64,000 nt of DNA from CAYWMD01 sp964458575. GTDB lineage: Bacteria > Verrucomicrobiota > Verrucomicrobiia > Limisphaerales > JADLHS01. The stretch is from contig CAYWMD010000028.1 of the NCBI GenBank assembly GCA_964458575.1, positions 13,972 through 77,971 of the forward strand, given 5' to 3'. A program made the translations under genes and the position numbers. The notes beneath the pieces were generated by a model that saw only the letters and a program-made list of their open reading frames with translations, ran no database searches and was not told the origin of the DNA. Positions within the stretch are counted from its first letter, which is position 1. The number at the start of each line of letters is the position of its first letter. Of the stretch, positions 15,717-23,704 are shown one piece after another.

Positions 15717-18194
15717 ATGGAAGATAAATCACCAGGCACATTGCTCGCTCGTTACAACTGCGGCCCGGTGAAATTCACCGGCGGCGAGAACGCGCTCTAC
15801 GAGCGCCATCTGACATTTGACCAGGTGATCCCCGTTGCGTGCGCCTCGGCGCGCGACAAGTTCGAGGCCATCGCGCGTTCGATCCGCGACGTGTTGTCCC
15901 AACGCTGGCTCAAGACGGAGCAGACCTATTGGGAGCGCAACGCCAAGCGGGTTTATTATCTCTCGCTGGAATTCCTCATGGGCCGCGCGCTGGCGAACAA
16001 CCTCACCAACCTGATGCTCGACCCGGTGCTGGGCCACTTTTGCAAGAAACACAAAATTGATCCGCTGGAAATCATCGAGCAGGAGCCGGACGCCGGACTG
16101 GGCAACGGCGGACTGGGCCGGCTGGCGGCGTGTTTCCTGGATTCGATGGCGACGCTGGGCATTCCCGGTATGGGCTGCGGTCTCCGATACGAATACGGCA
16201 TCTTCAAACAATCCATTCGCGACGGCTGGCAATGCGAACAACCGGACCACTGGCTTGCACGCCCGGACCCGTGGGAGGTTCCGCGACCCGAGGAAAAAGT
16301 GGAGGTACATCTGGGTTGTTCGTTCGATATCCGCGGCGGCGCTCTCTGCGTCGCGCGCAACCAGCCCTCGACGCTGTTCGGAATTCCTTACGACCGGCCG
16401 GTCATTGGCTACGGCGGCAAGACCGTAAACACGCTTCGTCTTTGGGCCGCGACGACGCCGCATTACTTCGACTTCCAACAGTTCAGCCACGGCGACTTCG
16501 TCGGCGCCCTCGCCGAATCACTCACCGCGGAAACTTTGACACGCGTCCTCTATCCGGATGATTCGACGACCCAGGGCAAGGGCCTCCGTTTCCTGCAACA
16601 ATATTTCCTCGTGGCTTGCACGCTGGCCGACGCCATCCGCCGTTTCCGCGCCGCCGGCAACGACTGGTCGGCGCTGCCCGACAAGGTGGCGATGCAACTG
16701 AATGACACGCATCCCACGCTCGCGGTGCCCGAGTTGATGCGCATCTTGCTGGATGAGGCGAAACGCGGTTGGGATGAAGCGTGGGATCTCACCCAACGAA
16801 CCCTGGCTTACACGAACCACACGCTGCTGCCCGAAGCGCTCGAAAAATGGCCGTTGCCGTGGTTTGAGATGATGCTGCCGCGGCAGTTGGAAATTATTTA
16901 CGAAATCAACCGGCGTTTTCTCGACGACGTGCGCGCGAAGTATCCTGGCGAGGACGCCCGCGTGTCTCGCGTGAGTCTCATTGAGGAAGGCGCGCCGAAG
17001 AAAGTCCGCATGGCGCACGTGGCCATCGTCGGTGCGCACAGCACGAATGGCGTGGCGGCGATTCACACGGACTTGCTGAAGAAAACGGTCGTCCCGGACT
17101 TTGCGGAATTATTTCCCGAACGGTTCAACAACAAGACCAATGGCGTCACCCAAAGGCGTTTCCTGCTTCTGGCCAATCCGCCGCTCGCCAAGGTCATCAC
17201 TGAGGCCATCGGCGGTGACTGGATTGCCGACCTCGACCAGCTTGAGAAACTCAAACCGCTTGCCAACGACAAGAGCTTCCGCGCCACCGTCCGCAAAGCC
17301 AAGCGTGAAGCCAAACTCCGCTTCGTTGACTGGCTCAAGACCACAACTGGGCGGGGGGTTGACCCCGACAGCATCTTCGACACGCAGATCAAGCGCATCC
17401 ACGAATACAAGCGGCAACTCCTCAACGCGCTGCATATCATCGTGCTTTACAACCGGCTGCGCGCGAACCCGAAGCTCGACGTTCCGCCGCGCACGTTTTT
17501 CTTCGGTGGCAAAGCCGCGCCTGCCTATCACTTCGCCAAGCTCGTCATTAAATTCATCAACAATCTTGCCGGCACGATTGACGGCGACCCGGCGGTAAAG
17601 GGGCGGCTCAAGGTGGTATTCGTGCCTGACTATCGTGTTTCGGTCGCGGAGCGGCTCATCCCCGCAAGCGACGTGTCGGAACAGATCTCGACGGCGGGTT
17701 ACGAAGCCAGCGGCACGAGCAACATGAAGTTCATGATGAATGGCGCACTCACCATCGGCACGCGTGACGGCGCGACCATCGAGATGGCCGAGGCAGCGGG
17801 CGAGGAGAACTTCTTCCTGTTCGGCCTGAGCGCCGAGCAAGTCGCGCAAAGCCGCGGATTTTACAGTCCGCAATGGCATTACGACCATGAGCCGGAAACG
17901 CGCGCCGCGTTGGAGCTCATCGCCAGCAATCACTTCAGCAAGAACGAACCGGGTGTGTTCAACTGCATTCTCGATACCTTGCTCCGCGAGGGCGACCACT
18001 ACCTGCATCTGGCAGATATGGCGAGCTACGCCGAAACACAGTCGAGGTTGGGCGAGCTTTATGCAGATCAGGACGGCTGGACGCGGAAGGCAATCCTGAA
18101 CATCGCCGCCTCGGGAAAGTTTTCGAGCGACCGCACCATTGCGGAATATGCAAAAGAAATCTGGCGGGTCGCGCCGTGCATGATGCCAGAATAA
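15717..18194 (+). CDS. glgP: Glycogen/maltodextrin phosphorylase
   Basis: An 825-residue PLP enzyme of the GT35 family. It releases glucose-1-phosphate from glycogen or maltodextrin using phosphate. The PLP signature EASGTSNMKFMMNGALTIGT lies at about 663-682 with the Schiff-base lysine near 671. Other conserved patches are EPDAGLGNGGLGRLAACF, NGVTQRRF and KRIHEYKRQLLNALH. The length is normal. ATG 15717 starts 10 bp after the aquaporin stop. It should feed glucose-1-P toward the phosphoketolase/pyruvate-kinase route in the same block, giving ATP from stored glycogen without oxygen. Confidence 0.96.
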   Translation: MEDKSPGTLLARYNCGPVKFTGGENALYERHLTFDQVIPVACASARDKFEAIARSIRDVLSQRWLKTEQTYWERNAKRVYYLSLEFLMGRALANNLTNLMLDPVLGHFCKKHKIDPLEIIEQEPDAGLGNGGLGRLAACFLDSMATLGIPGMGCGLRYEYGIFKQSIRDGWQCEQPDHWLARPDPWEVPRPEEKVEVHLGCSFDIRGGALCVARNQPSTLFGIPYDRPVIGYGGKTVNTLRLWAATTPHYFDFQQFSHGDFVGALAESLTAETLTRVLYPDDSTTQGKGLRFLQQYFLVACTLADAIRRFRAAGNDWSALPDKVAMQLNDTHPTLAVPELMRILLDEAKRGWDEAWDLTQRTLAYTNHTLLPEALEKWPLPWFEMMLPRQLEIIYEINRRFLDDVRAKYPGEDARVSRVSLIEEGAPKKVRMAHVAIVGAHSTNGVAAIHTDLLKKTVVPDFAELFPERFNNKTNGVTQRRFLLLANPPLAKVITEAIGGDWIADLDQLEKLKPLANDKSFRATVRKAKREAKLRFVDWLKTTTGRGVDPDSIFDTQIKRIHEYKRQLLNALHIIVLYNRLRANPKLDVPPRTFFFGGKAAPAYHFAKLVIKFINNLAGTIDGDPAVKGRLKVVFVPDYRVSVAERLIPASDVSEQISTAGYEASGTSNMKFMMNGALTIGTRDGATIEMAEAAGEENFFLFGLSAEQVAQSRGFYSPQWHYDHEPETRAALELIASNHFSKNEPGVFNCILDTLLREGDHYLHLADMASYAETQSRLGELYADQDGWTRKAILNIAASGKFSSDRTIAEYAKEIWRVAPCMMPE

Positions 18195-18216
18195 ACCAAT
18201 TCGACCTCCGGCCATC

Positions 18217-19566
18217 ATGGACATCAAACTCATTCTCGAATTTGCGGTGCTGATCGGGGCGCTGTTCATGGGGGCGCGGTCGGGCGGCGTGGCGCTCGGC
18301 TTGTGGGGTGCGGTGGGTCTGCTCGTGCTCGTGGTGGGATTTGGGGTGCCGCCGGGGGCCATTCCCGGAGAGGTAATCCTTATCGTGCTGACCGTCATCA
18401 TGGCGGCCTCGGCGATGGAGGTGGCGGGCGGCATTGATTTCCTCGTGCGCGTGGCCGAGCGGATCATCCGCAAGAATCCGAAGCAGGTGACCATCGTTGC
18501 GCCACTGGTCACTTACGGATTCACCTTCGCGGCGGGCACGGGCCATATCGTGTATCCGCTGCTGCCGGTGATTTACGAAGTGGCGCATGAGGCGGGCATC
18601 CGACCCGAGCGTCCGATGGCCGTGGCCACCATCGCATCGCAACAGGCCATCACGGCGAGTCCGGTGTCAGCGGCCACGGCGGCGATGATTGGGTTGCTGG
18701 CAAGTCACGGGTTGGGGCTGATTCAGATTCTTCTGATCTGCGTGCCAGCCACCGTGCTGTCGGTGATTGTGGCGGCAATCGCGCAATTGCGCGTGGGCAA
18801 GGAACTGGCGGACGACCCCGAATATCAACGGCGGTTGAAATCCGGTGAATTGACGCCGCCATCCGGCCGCGCCGTCGGCGGTGCGGCGTTGCCTCCGTTG
18901 AAGCGCGGGGCGAGCACCAGCGCGTATATTTTCTTCGCCGGTGTGGCCCTGGTGGTCCTAGCGGGGATCTTTCCGTCCATGCGAACGGTTCCGGGCCATC
19001 AGGCGGAACCGGTCGTCATCGGCATGCCCATCGCCATTGCAATCATGATGCTGGCGGTGGCGGCGGTCATCGTGACCGTGACCAAGGCGCCGGTCGGCGA
19101 AGTGCCCAAATGCAAAACCTGCCAGTCCGGCGTCACGGCGATCATCGGCATTCTCGGTCTTGCGTGGCTGGGCGACACGTTCATCGCCGCCAACAAGGAA
19201 ACGATCATCGGCGCGCTGGGCAACATGGCCAAGGCTGCGCCGTGGACGTTCGCCATCGGATTGTTCCTCGCCTCGGTGTTGCTTTACAGCCAGGCAGCCA
19301 CAACGCGGGCGTTGATGCCGCTCGGCTTGACCCTTGGGATTCACCCGGCGCTGTTGATCGGCATGTTTCCCGCCGTGAACGGTTACTTCTTCATCCCCAA
19401 CTACGGCACGATCATCGCGGCCATCCAGTTTGACCGCAGCGGAACGACGCGCATCGGAAAGTATCTCCTGAATCACTCGTTCATGCTGCCGGGATTGATT
19501 GCCACCGGCGGCGGCGTGGGCTTCGGATTGTTGATCGCAAAAGTGTTTTTCACGCAGACCAATTGA
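18217..19566 (+). CDS. Anaerobic C4-dicarboxylate transporter (DcuA/DcuB family)
   Basis: A 449-residue inner-membrane carrier with about 10-12 hydrophobic segments. Family patches are GGIDFLVRVAERIIRKNPKQ, TFAAGTGHIVYPLLPVIYEVA (quoted in part) and the IASQQAITASPVSAATAAM region. Dcu carriers exchange aspartate, fumarate or malate for succinate during fumarate respiration. The next gene, 3 bp downstream, encodes aspartase, reproducing the aspA-dcuA pairing of enterobacteria. The pair would import aspartate, deaminate it to fumarate, and export succinate after reduction. No fumarate reductase lies in the window. Confidence 0.92.
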   Translation: MDIKLILEFAVLIGALFMGARSGGVALGLWGAVGLLVLVVGFGVPPGAIPGEVILIVLTVIMAASAMEVAGGIDFLVRVAERIIRKNPKQVTIVAPLVTYGFTFAAGTGHIVYPLLPVIYEVAHEAGIRPERPMAVATIASQQAITASPVSAATAAMIGLLASHGLGLIQILLICVPATVLSVIVAAIAQLRVGKELADDPEYQRRLKSGELTPPSGRAVGGAALPPLKRGASTSAYIFFAGVALVVLAGIFPSMRTVPGHQAEPVVIGMPIAIAIMMLAVAAVIVTVTKAPVGEVPKCKTCQSGVTAIIGILGLAWLGDTFIAANKETIIGALGNMAKAAPWTFAIGLFLASVLLYSQAATTRALMPLGLTLGIHPALLIGMFPAVNGYFFIPNYGTIIAAIQFDRSGTTRIGKYLLNHSFMLPGLIATGGGVGFGLLIAKVFFTQTN

Positions 19567-19569
19567 TTC

Positions 19570-21432
19570 ATGAAACTCAACCCTGACACCATCGCCGACG
19601 CTGCCCAACGCATCGGCATCAAAACGGAGGAACTCGCCGCCGTTCTCCAGCGCGGCACGGCCGTCGCCTACAAGGCGGGCGACTATCTTTTCCACGAATC
19701 CACGCCGCGCCAGTGGTTGGGCGTGGTGATGGAAGGGGAGATTGACCTGTTGCGCGGCCAGAAAGGCAAGAGCGTGCTCATTGGCCTGGCCCAACCGGGG
19801 GCGATGCTGAGTGAGGGAGTCATGCTCGACGACACGCCGCACGGCACGTCCGCTGTGACCCATCAAGGCGCGACGGTCTGGCAGATTCCGCGCGCCGAAC
19901 TGGAAAAGGTCCGCGCCGAGAAACCCGAAGTGTTCTATCGCATCGTCGGTCAGATCGCGCGGCGGTTGAGCGAACGGCTGAAGGCCGCGTCCGAGCGTGT
20001 CGCCAGGGAAACCGGCGCGCCCGTGTTGAGCAACGTCCGGCGCGAGCATGATTCGCTCGGCGAACGCGACGTGCCCAATCACGCCTATTACGGCGTGCAA
20101 ACGGTGCGCGCGATGGAGAACTTCTGCTTCTCCGGCGTGCGCCTCAGTCATTACGAACAATTCGTCCGCGCGCTGGCCTGTGTGAAGAAGGCCGCCGCGC
20201 TTGCCAACGCCGAACTCGGCGCGCTGGATCGCAAGATCGCCGACGCCATCGCGAAAGCCTGCGACGAAATCCTCGCCGGCAAGCTGCACGATGAATTCGT
20301 TGTGGACATGATCCAGGGCGGGGCGGGCACTTCGACGAACATGAACGCGAACGAGGTCATCGCCAATCGCGCGCTCGAATTGCTGGGGCACAAGAAGGGC
20401 GATTACCAGTTCTGCCATCCGAACGACCATGTCAATTGTTCGCAATCCACCAACGACGCCTATCCCACCGCCATCAAGCTTGGCGTGTGGTTCACGTTGC
20501 GCGACACGCTTTCAGCGTTGCGCGAACTCAAGCTGGCGCTCGAAGCGAAGGCGAGAGAATTTGCCGACGTGATCAAGATGGGCCGCACGGAAAACCAGGA
20601 CGCCGTGCCCATGACGCTGGGCCAGGAATTCAGCGCCTACGCGGTAATGATTGGCGACGGCCTGCGTCACCTGGAACATGCCGGCAAGGAACTGCTTGAA
20701 ACCAACATGGGCGCGACGGCCATCGGCACGGGCCTGAACAGCCCGCCCGGTTACGCGCCGCTTTGCACGAAGAAACTCGCGGAAGTTTCTGGCGCGCCCG
20801 TACGCCTGGCGGAAAACCTGGTCGAGGCTACCCAGGATTCCGGCGAGTTTGCTTTAATGAGCAGCGCGATGAAGACCGCGGCCGTGCAGCTCTCGAAAAT
20901 CTGCAACGATCTCCGCTGGCTTTCATCCGGCCCGCGTTGTGGCCTCTACGAAATCCGCCTGCCCGCGATGCAGCCCGGTTCGTCCATCATGCCGGGCAAG
21001 GTGAATCCCGTCGTGCCGGAGGTGGTGAGCCAGATTTGTTTCCAGATCATTGGCAACGATGTGACGGTTTCAATGGCGTCCGAGGCGAGTGAACTCGAGT
21101 TGAACATGGCCGAGCCGATCATCGCGTTCAACCTGTTCTTCGGTCTCACACTGTTGCGCAACGCCGCCATCGTGCTGACGTCGCGCTGCATTTCCGGCAT
21201 CGAGCCAAATCGCGAGCGGTGCCGCGACTACGTGCAGAATTCCATCGGCCTGGTCACGGCGCTGAATCCGGTCCTCGGTTACGAAAAGTCCGCGGCCATT
21301 GCCAAGGAAGCGCTCAAAACCGGCGGAAGTGTTTATGACCTTGTCATCGCCAAGGGCTGGCTGATGAGGGAGAAGCTCGATGAACTCTTGAAGCCCGAAA
21401 ACATGACGCATCCGCGATTGAACCGCCAATAG
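19570..21432 (+). CDS. aspA: Crp-type domain / aspartate ammonia-lyase fusion
   Basis: A 620-residue protein. Residues 20-140 have a cyclic-nucleotide-binding fold, but the phosphate-binding cassette is degenerate: LSEGVMLDDTPHGTS at 80-94, with His91 in place of the usual Arg. Residues 156-620 are a full aspartase/fumarase-superfamily lyase: GGAGTSTNMNANEV (251-263), DHVNCSQSTNDAYPT, the substrate signature SSIMPGKVNP (471-480) and an intact C-terminal domain. The reaction is L-aspartate to fumarate plus ammonia. It follows the Dcu transporter by 3 bp. Crp-type N-terminal domains are not a normal part of aspartases; the same arrangement on the acetate kinase fusion 12 kb away suggests a shared control mechanism (inference). 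The GGxGTSTNMN and SQSTNDA patches favour aspartase over fumarase but do not exclude fumarase. Confidence 0.93.
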   Translation: MKLNPDTIADAAQRIGIKTEELAAVLQRGTAVAYKAGDYLFHESTPRQWLGVVMEGEIDLLRGQKGKSVLIGLAQPGAMLSEGVMLDDTPHGTSAVTHQGATVWQIPRAELEKVRAEKPEVFYRIVGQIARRLSERLKAASERVARETGAPVLSNVRREHDSLGERDVPNHAYYGVQTVRAMENFCFSGVRLSHYEQFVRALACVKKAAALANAELGALDRKIADAIAKACDEILAGKLHDEFVVDMIQGGAGTSTNMNANEVIANRALELLGHKKGDYQFCHPNDHVNCSQSTNDAYPTAIKLGVWFTLRDTLSALRELKLALEAKAREFADVIKMGRTENQDAVPMTLGQEFSAYAVMIGDGLRHLEHAGKELLETNMGATAIGTGLNSPPGYAPLCTKKLAEVSGAPVRLAENLVEATQDSGEFALMSSAMKTAAVQLSKICNDLRWLSSGPRCGLYEIRLPAMQPGSSIMPGKVNPVVPEVVSQICFQIIGNDVTVSMASEASELELNMAEPIIAFNLFFGLTLLRNAAIVLTSRCISGIEPNRERCRDYVQNSIGLVTALNPVLGYEKSAAIAKEALKTGGSVYDLVIAKGWLMREKLDELLKPENMTHPRLNRQ

Positions 21433-21440
21433 CACCAACC

Positions 21441-22274
21441 ATGAACGCCAAACCCTTCAAGCGTTTGATACCAACGCTGCCGGTGGCTGGCATGCTGGCA
21501 ATTTCGTGCGTCGTTCAGCCGATTCGCGCCGCCGATGCCACGGCCGAGGCGACCGCATCCGAGGAGCAGGTCGCCGGCGAGCGGCTCAAATCCGAGACGG
21601 ACCCCACGATCCTCAAGCGCCGCGTCTGGCTCGAAACCGAATGGAACAGTTACCGCGACGGCAGCGACAACTGGGAGGAGACGCTGGGCGGACTTTGGGC
21701 GTGGCGGTTGACCGACAACGCGGACTGGGCGGTGCGGCTCAAGCTGCCGTACGAGTGGCACTTTGCCGGCCACAACCCCGGCGATTCGGATGATAACGGA
21801 TTTGGCGACATCAAAGCGGCGATTGGGGGGGCCGTCCGCTTCAACGAATCTTTGCGCGCGGGCGGCGGCGTGGAACTGCGCATGCCCACCGCCGAGGACG
21901 ATTTGGGCGACGACGTCTGGAAACTGCAGGAGTTCGGCACGCTCGCTTGGGACGCGACGCGCTGGCTCTCGTTTACGCCCACGTTTGAATACAACGAATC
22001 CGTGGCTGAGGAGAATGACGCCAGCCCGCAGCATTATGTGGAATTGTTCGCCCCGGCGACGGTCCTTCTCCCGCACAACTGGTCCGTGACCGCCCGTTAC
22101 GAGGCCAAAGTGGACTTTGAAGCCGACAATTACGTGACACAGTCCGGCAAGCTCTACTTGGCCAAACACTTCAGGGATCCGGCACTGGGGTTCACGATTT
22201 CGGTGAAGAAACCCTTCAACACCGCCAACAAGGATTATCAGGTCAATTTCGCAATGACCTACTTTTTCAGGTGA
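21441..22274 (+). CDS. Secreted beta-barrel outer-membrane protein, unknown substrate
   Basis: A 277-residue exported protein with a signal peptide ending near PIRAAD (about 31). The rest is a run of alternating strands with Trp/Tyr girdles (WAWRLTDNADWAVRLKLPYEW, quoted in part) ending in YFFR. It resembles the transporter-like outer-membrane barrels often linked to organic-acid or efflux operons. It starts 8 bp after the aspartase fusion and precedes the RND efflux operon, so either association is possible. No ligand can be inferred. Confidence 0.65.
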   Translation: MNAKPFKRLIPTLPVAGMLAISCVVQPIRAADATAEATASEEQVAGERLKSETDPTILKRRVWLETEWNSYRDGSDNWEETLGGLWAWRLTDNADWAVRLKLPYEWHFAGHNPGDSDDNGFGDIKAAIGGAVRFNESLRAGGGVELRMPTAEDDLGDDVWKLQEFGTLAWDATRWLSFTPTFEYNESVAEENDASPQHYVELFAPATVLLPHNWSVTARYEAKVDFEADNYVTQSGKLYLAKHFRDPALGFTISVKKPFNTANKDYQVNFAMTYFFR

Positions 22275-22328
22275 AATGAAAGCAGACAGCCAAACGTATA
22301 GTGTCGGTGGACGGGAAGCGATGAGACC

Positions 22329-22370
22329 CGAAGACGCCTCGGACCGCGACCGATTAAGGTGGCGTCTTCG
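22329..22370 (+). terminator. 10-bp inverted repeat ahead of the RND efflux operon
   Basis: CGAAGACGCC (22329-22338) and GGCGTCTTCG (22361-22370) pair perfectly around a 22-nt loop. It lies 55 bp after the barrel gene's stop and 77 bp before the adaptor start. There is no T-run. It may end the upstream metabolic transcript or act as an operator/leader structure for the efflux operon. Confidence 0.4.
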
Positions 22371-22446
22371 CCAACGGGCTGGTAAAGCTGCATTGCGGAG
22401 AATGACGCCACTCCGATTGCACGGACAGCATTTTGAAATCAACGAT

Positions 22447-23700
22447 ATGAATCCAAATTCAACAACCAAGACCCCCGTCCTGACCGCGGGATTTATGTTG
22501 CGACGACGCCACTTTGCGGCCGGCGGCATTATTTCCTTGCCAATGTGTCTCGTGACTTTGGCGATGCTGTGTGGCTGCAAGAAAGCCGCGCCGCCACCCC
22601 CACCGCCCATCGTGCAAGTGCTGGACATTGTTGCCAGCGATGCGCCGGCCTCCGCCGAGTTCATCGGGCAGCTTGATTCGCCGCAGAACGTCGAGGTACG
22701 CGCGCGCGTTGAGGCGTTTGTGGACAAGATCCTCTTCACCGAGGGCACGGAGGTGAAGGAAGGCGATCCGCTCTTCAAGCTCGACGACCGGCCGTATCAG
22801 GAACAGCTCGCCGCCGCCAACGGCATGCTGGCCGAGGCCAAGGCGGCGCTGAACAAATACGAGAAGGACGTCGCCCGCCTCAAGCCGCTGGCTGAAAAGC
22901 GCGCTGTCCCGCAGCAGGACCTCGACAACGCCGTGGCTTCCGTGGACGTCGGCAAGGCGTCCGTGCTCTCCGCCGAGGCGCGTGTGCAGTCCGCCCAACT
23001 CAACGTTAGTTATTGCGATGTTCGCGCGTCTCTCAGCGGTCTGATCGGTGCGACCGCCGTACAGATCGGCGAACTGGTGGGTAAAGGCCAGCCGACGTTG
23101 CTCGCCACGATTTCGAAGCTCGATCCCATCTGGTTCTACTGCAACGTGAGCGAAGTAAGCTACCTGCGGGCGCAGGCCGAGACCGAGCACACGGGCAAAC
23201 GCGTCGAGGACGTGCCGGTGACGCTGATCCTCGCGGACGGCTCCAAGCACCCCGACATGGGCAAGTTTGTTTTCATTGACCGCGCCGTGGATCCGAAGAC
23301 CGGCACGTTGCGGGTGCGGGCGGAGTTCGCCAACGCCAAGAAAACGCTCCGGCCCGGAATGTTCGGGCGCATCGTCGCCGACCTGGGCGTTCAGCCCAAC
23401 AGCATCCTCGTGCCGGAAAAAGCGGTGGCGGAATTGCAGGGCAAGAATTTTGTCTGGATCATCGGTTCGGACAACAAGGCTTCGCAACGCCCGGTCAAAG
23501 TCGGCAAACAGATCGGCGACAAGCTCCTGATCCTCGAAGGACTGAAAGCGGGCGAGCGCCTCGTGGTCGAAGGTTTGCAGAAAGTCCGCGACGGCGCGGA
23601 GGTCAAGCCCATGACCGCGGAACAGATGGCCCAGGCCGCGCAGGCCGCCCAGCAGGCTGAAGCGGCCAAATCGGCCGAAGCCAAGCCCGCCACGGAGTAA
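22447..23700 (+). CDS. RND efflux periplasmic adaptor (membrane fusion protein), lipoprotein
   Basis: A 417-residue adaptor of the AcrA/MexA type that links the inner-membrane pump to the outer-membrane channel. The signal sequence ends in a lipobox LCGC (acylated C44), followed by Pro6. The biotinyl-lipoyl half (VEVRARVEAFVDKILFTEG, about 81-99), a coiled-coil hairpin with alternating Ala/Lys/Gln, the returning lipoyl half and a beta-barrel follow in order. An Ala/Gln-rich tail ends the protein. ATG 22447 is chosen because it places the signal peptide at the N-terminus; an upstream ATG at 22276 would prepend 57 charged residues. Pump and channel genes follow directly. Confidence 0.92.
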   Translation: MNPNSTTKTPVLTAGFMLRRRHFAAGGIISLPMCLVTLAMLCGCKKAAPPPPPPIVQVLDIVASDAPASAEFIGQLDSPQNVEVRARVEAFVDKILFTEGTEVKEGDPLFKLDDRPYQEQLAAANGMLAEAKAALNKYEKDVARLKPLAEKRAVPQQDLDNAVASVDVGKASVLSAEARVQSAQLNVSYCDVRASLSGLIGATAVQIGELVGKGQPTLLATISKLDPIWFYCNVSEVSYLRAQAETEHTGKRVEDVPVTLILADGSKHPDMGKFVFIDRAVDPKTGTLRVRAEFANAKKTLRPGMFGRIVADLGVQPNSILVPEKAVAELQGKNFVWIIGSDNKASQRPVKVGKQIGDKLLILEGLKAGERLVVEGLQKVRDGAEVKPMTAEQMAQAAQAAQQAEAAKSAEAKPATE

Positions 23701-23704
23701 TTGT

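Noticed and set aside
18958..20445. A 495-codon minus-strand frame
   Set aside because: Complements the Dcu and aspartase genes and shows His/Arg-rich low-complexity translation only.
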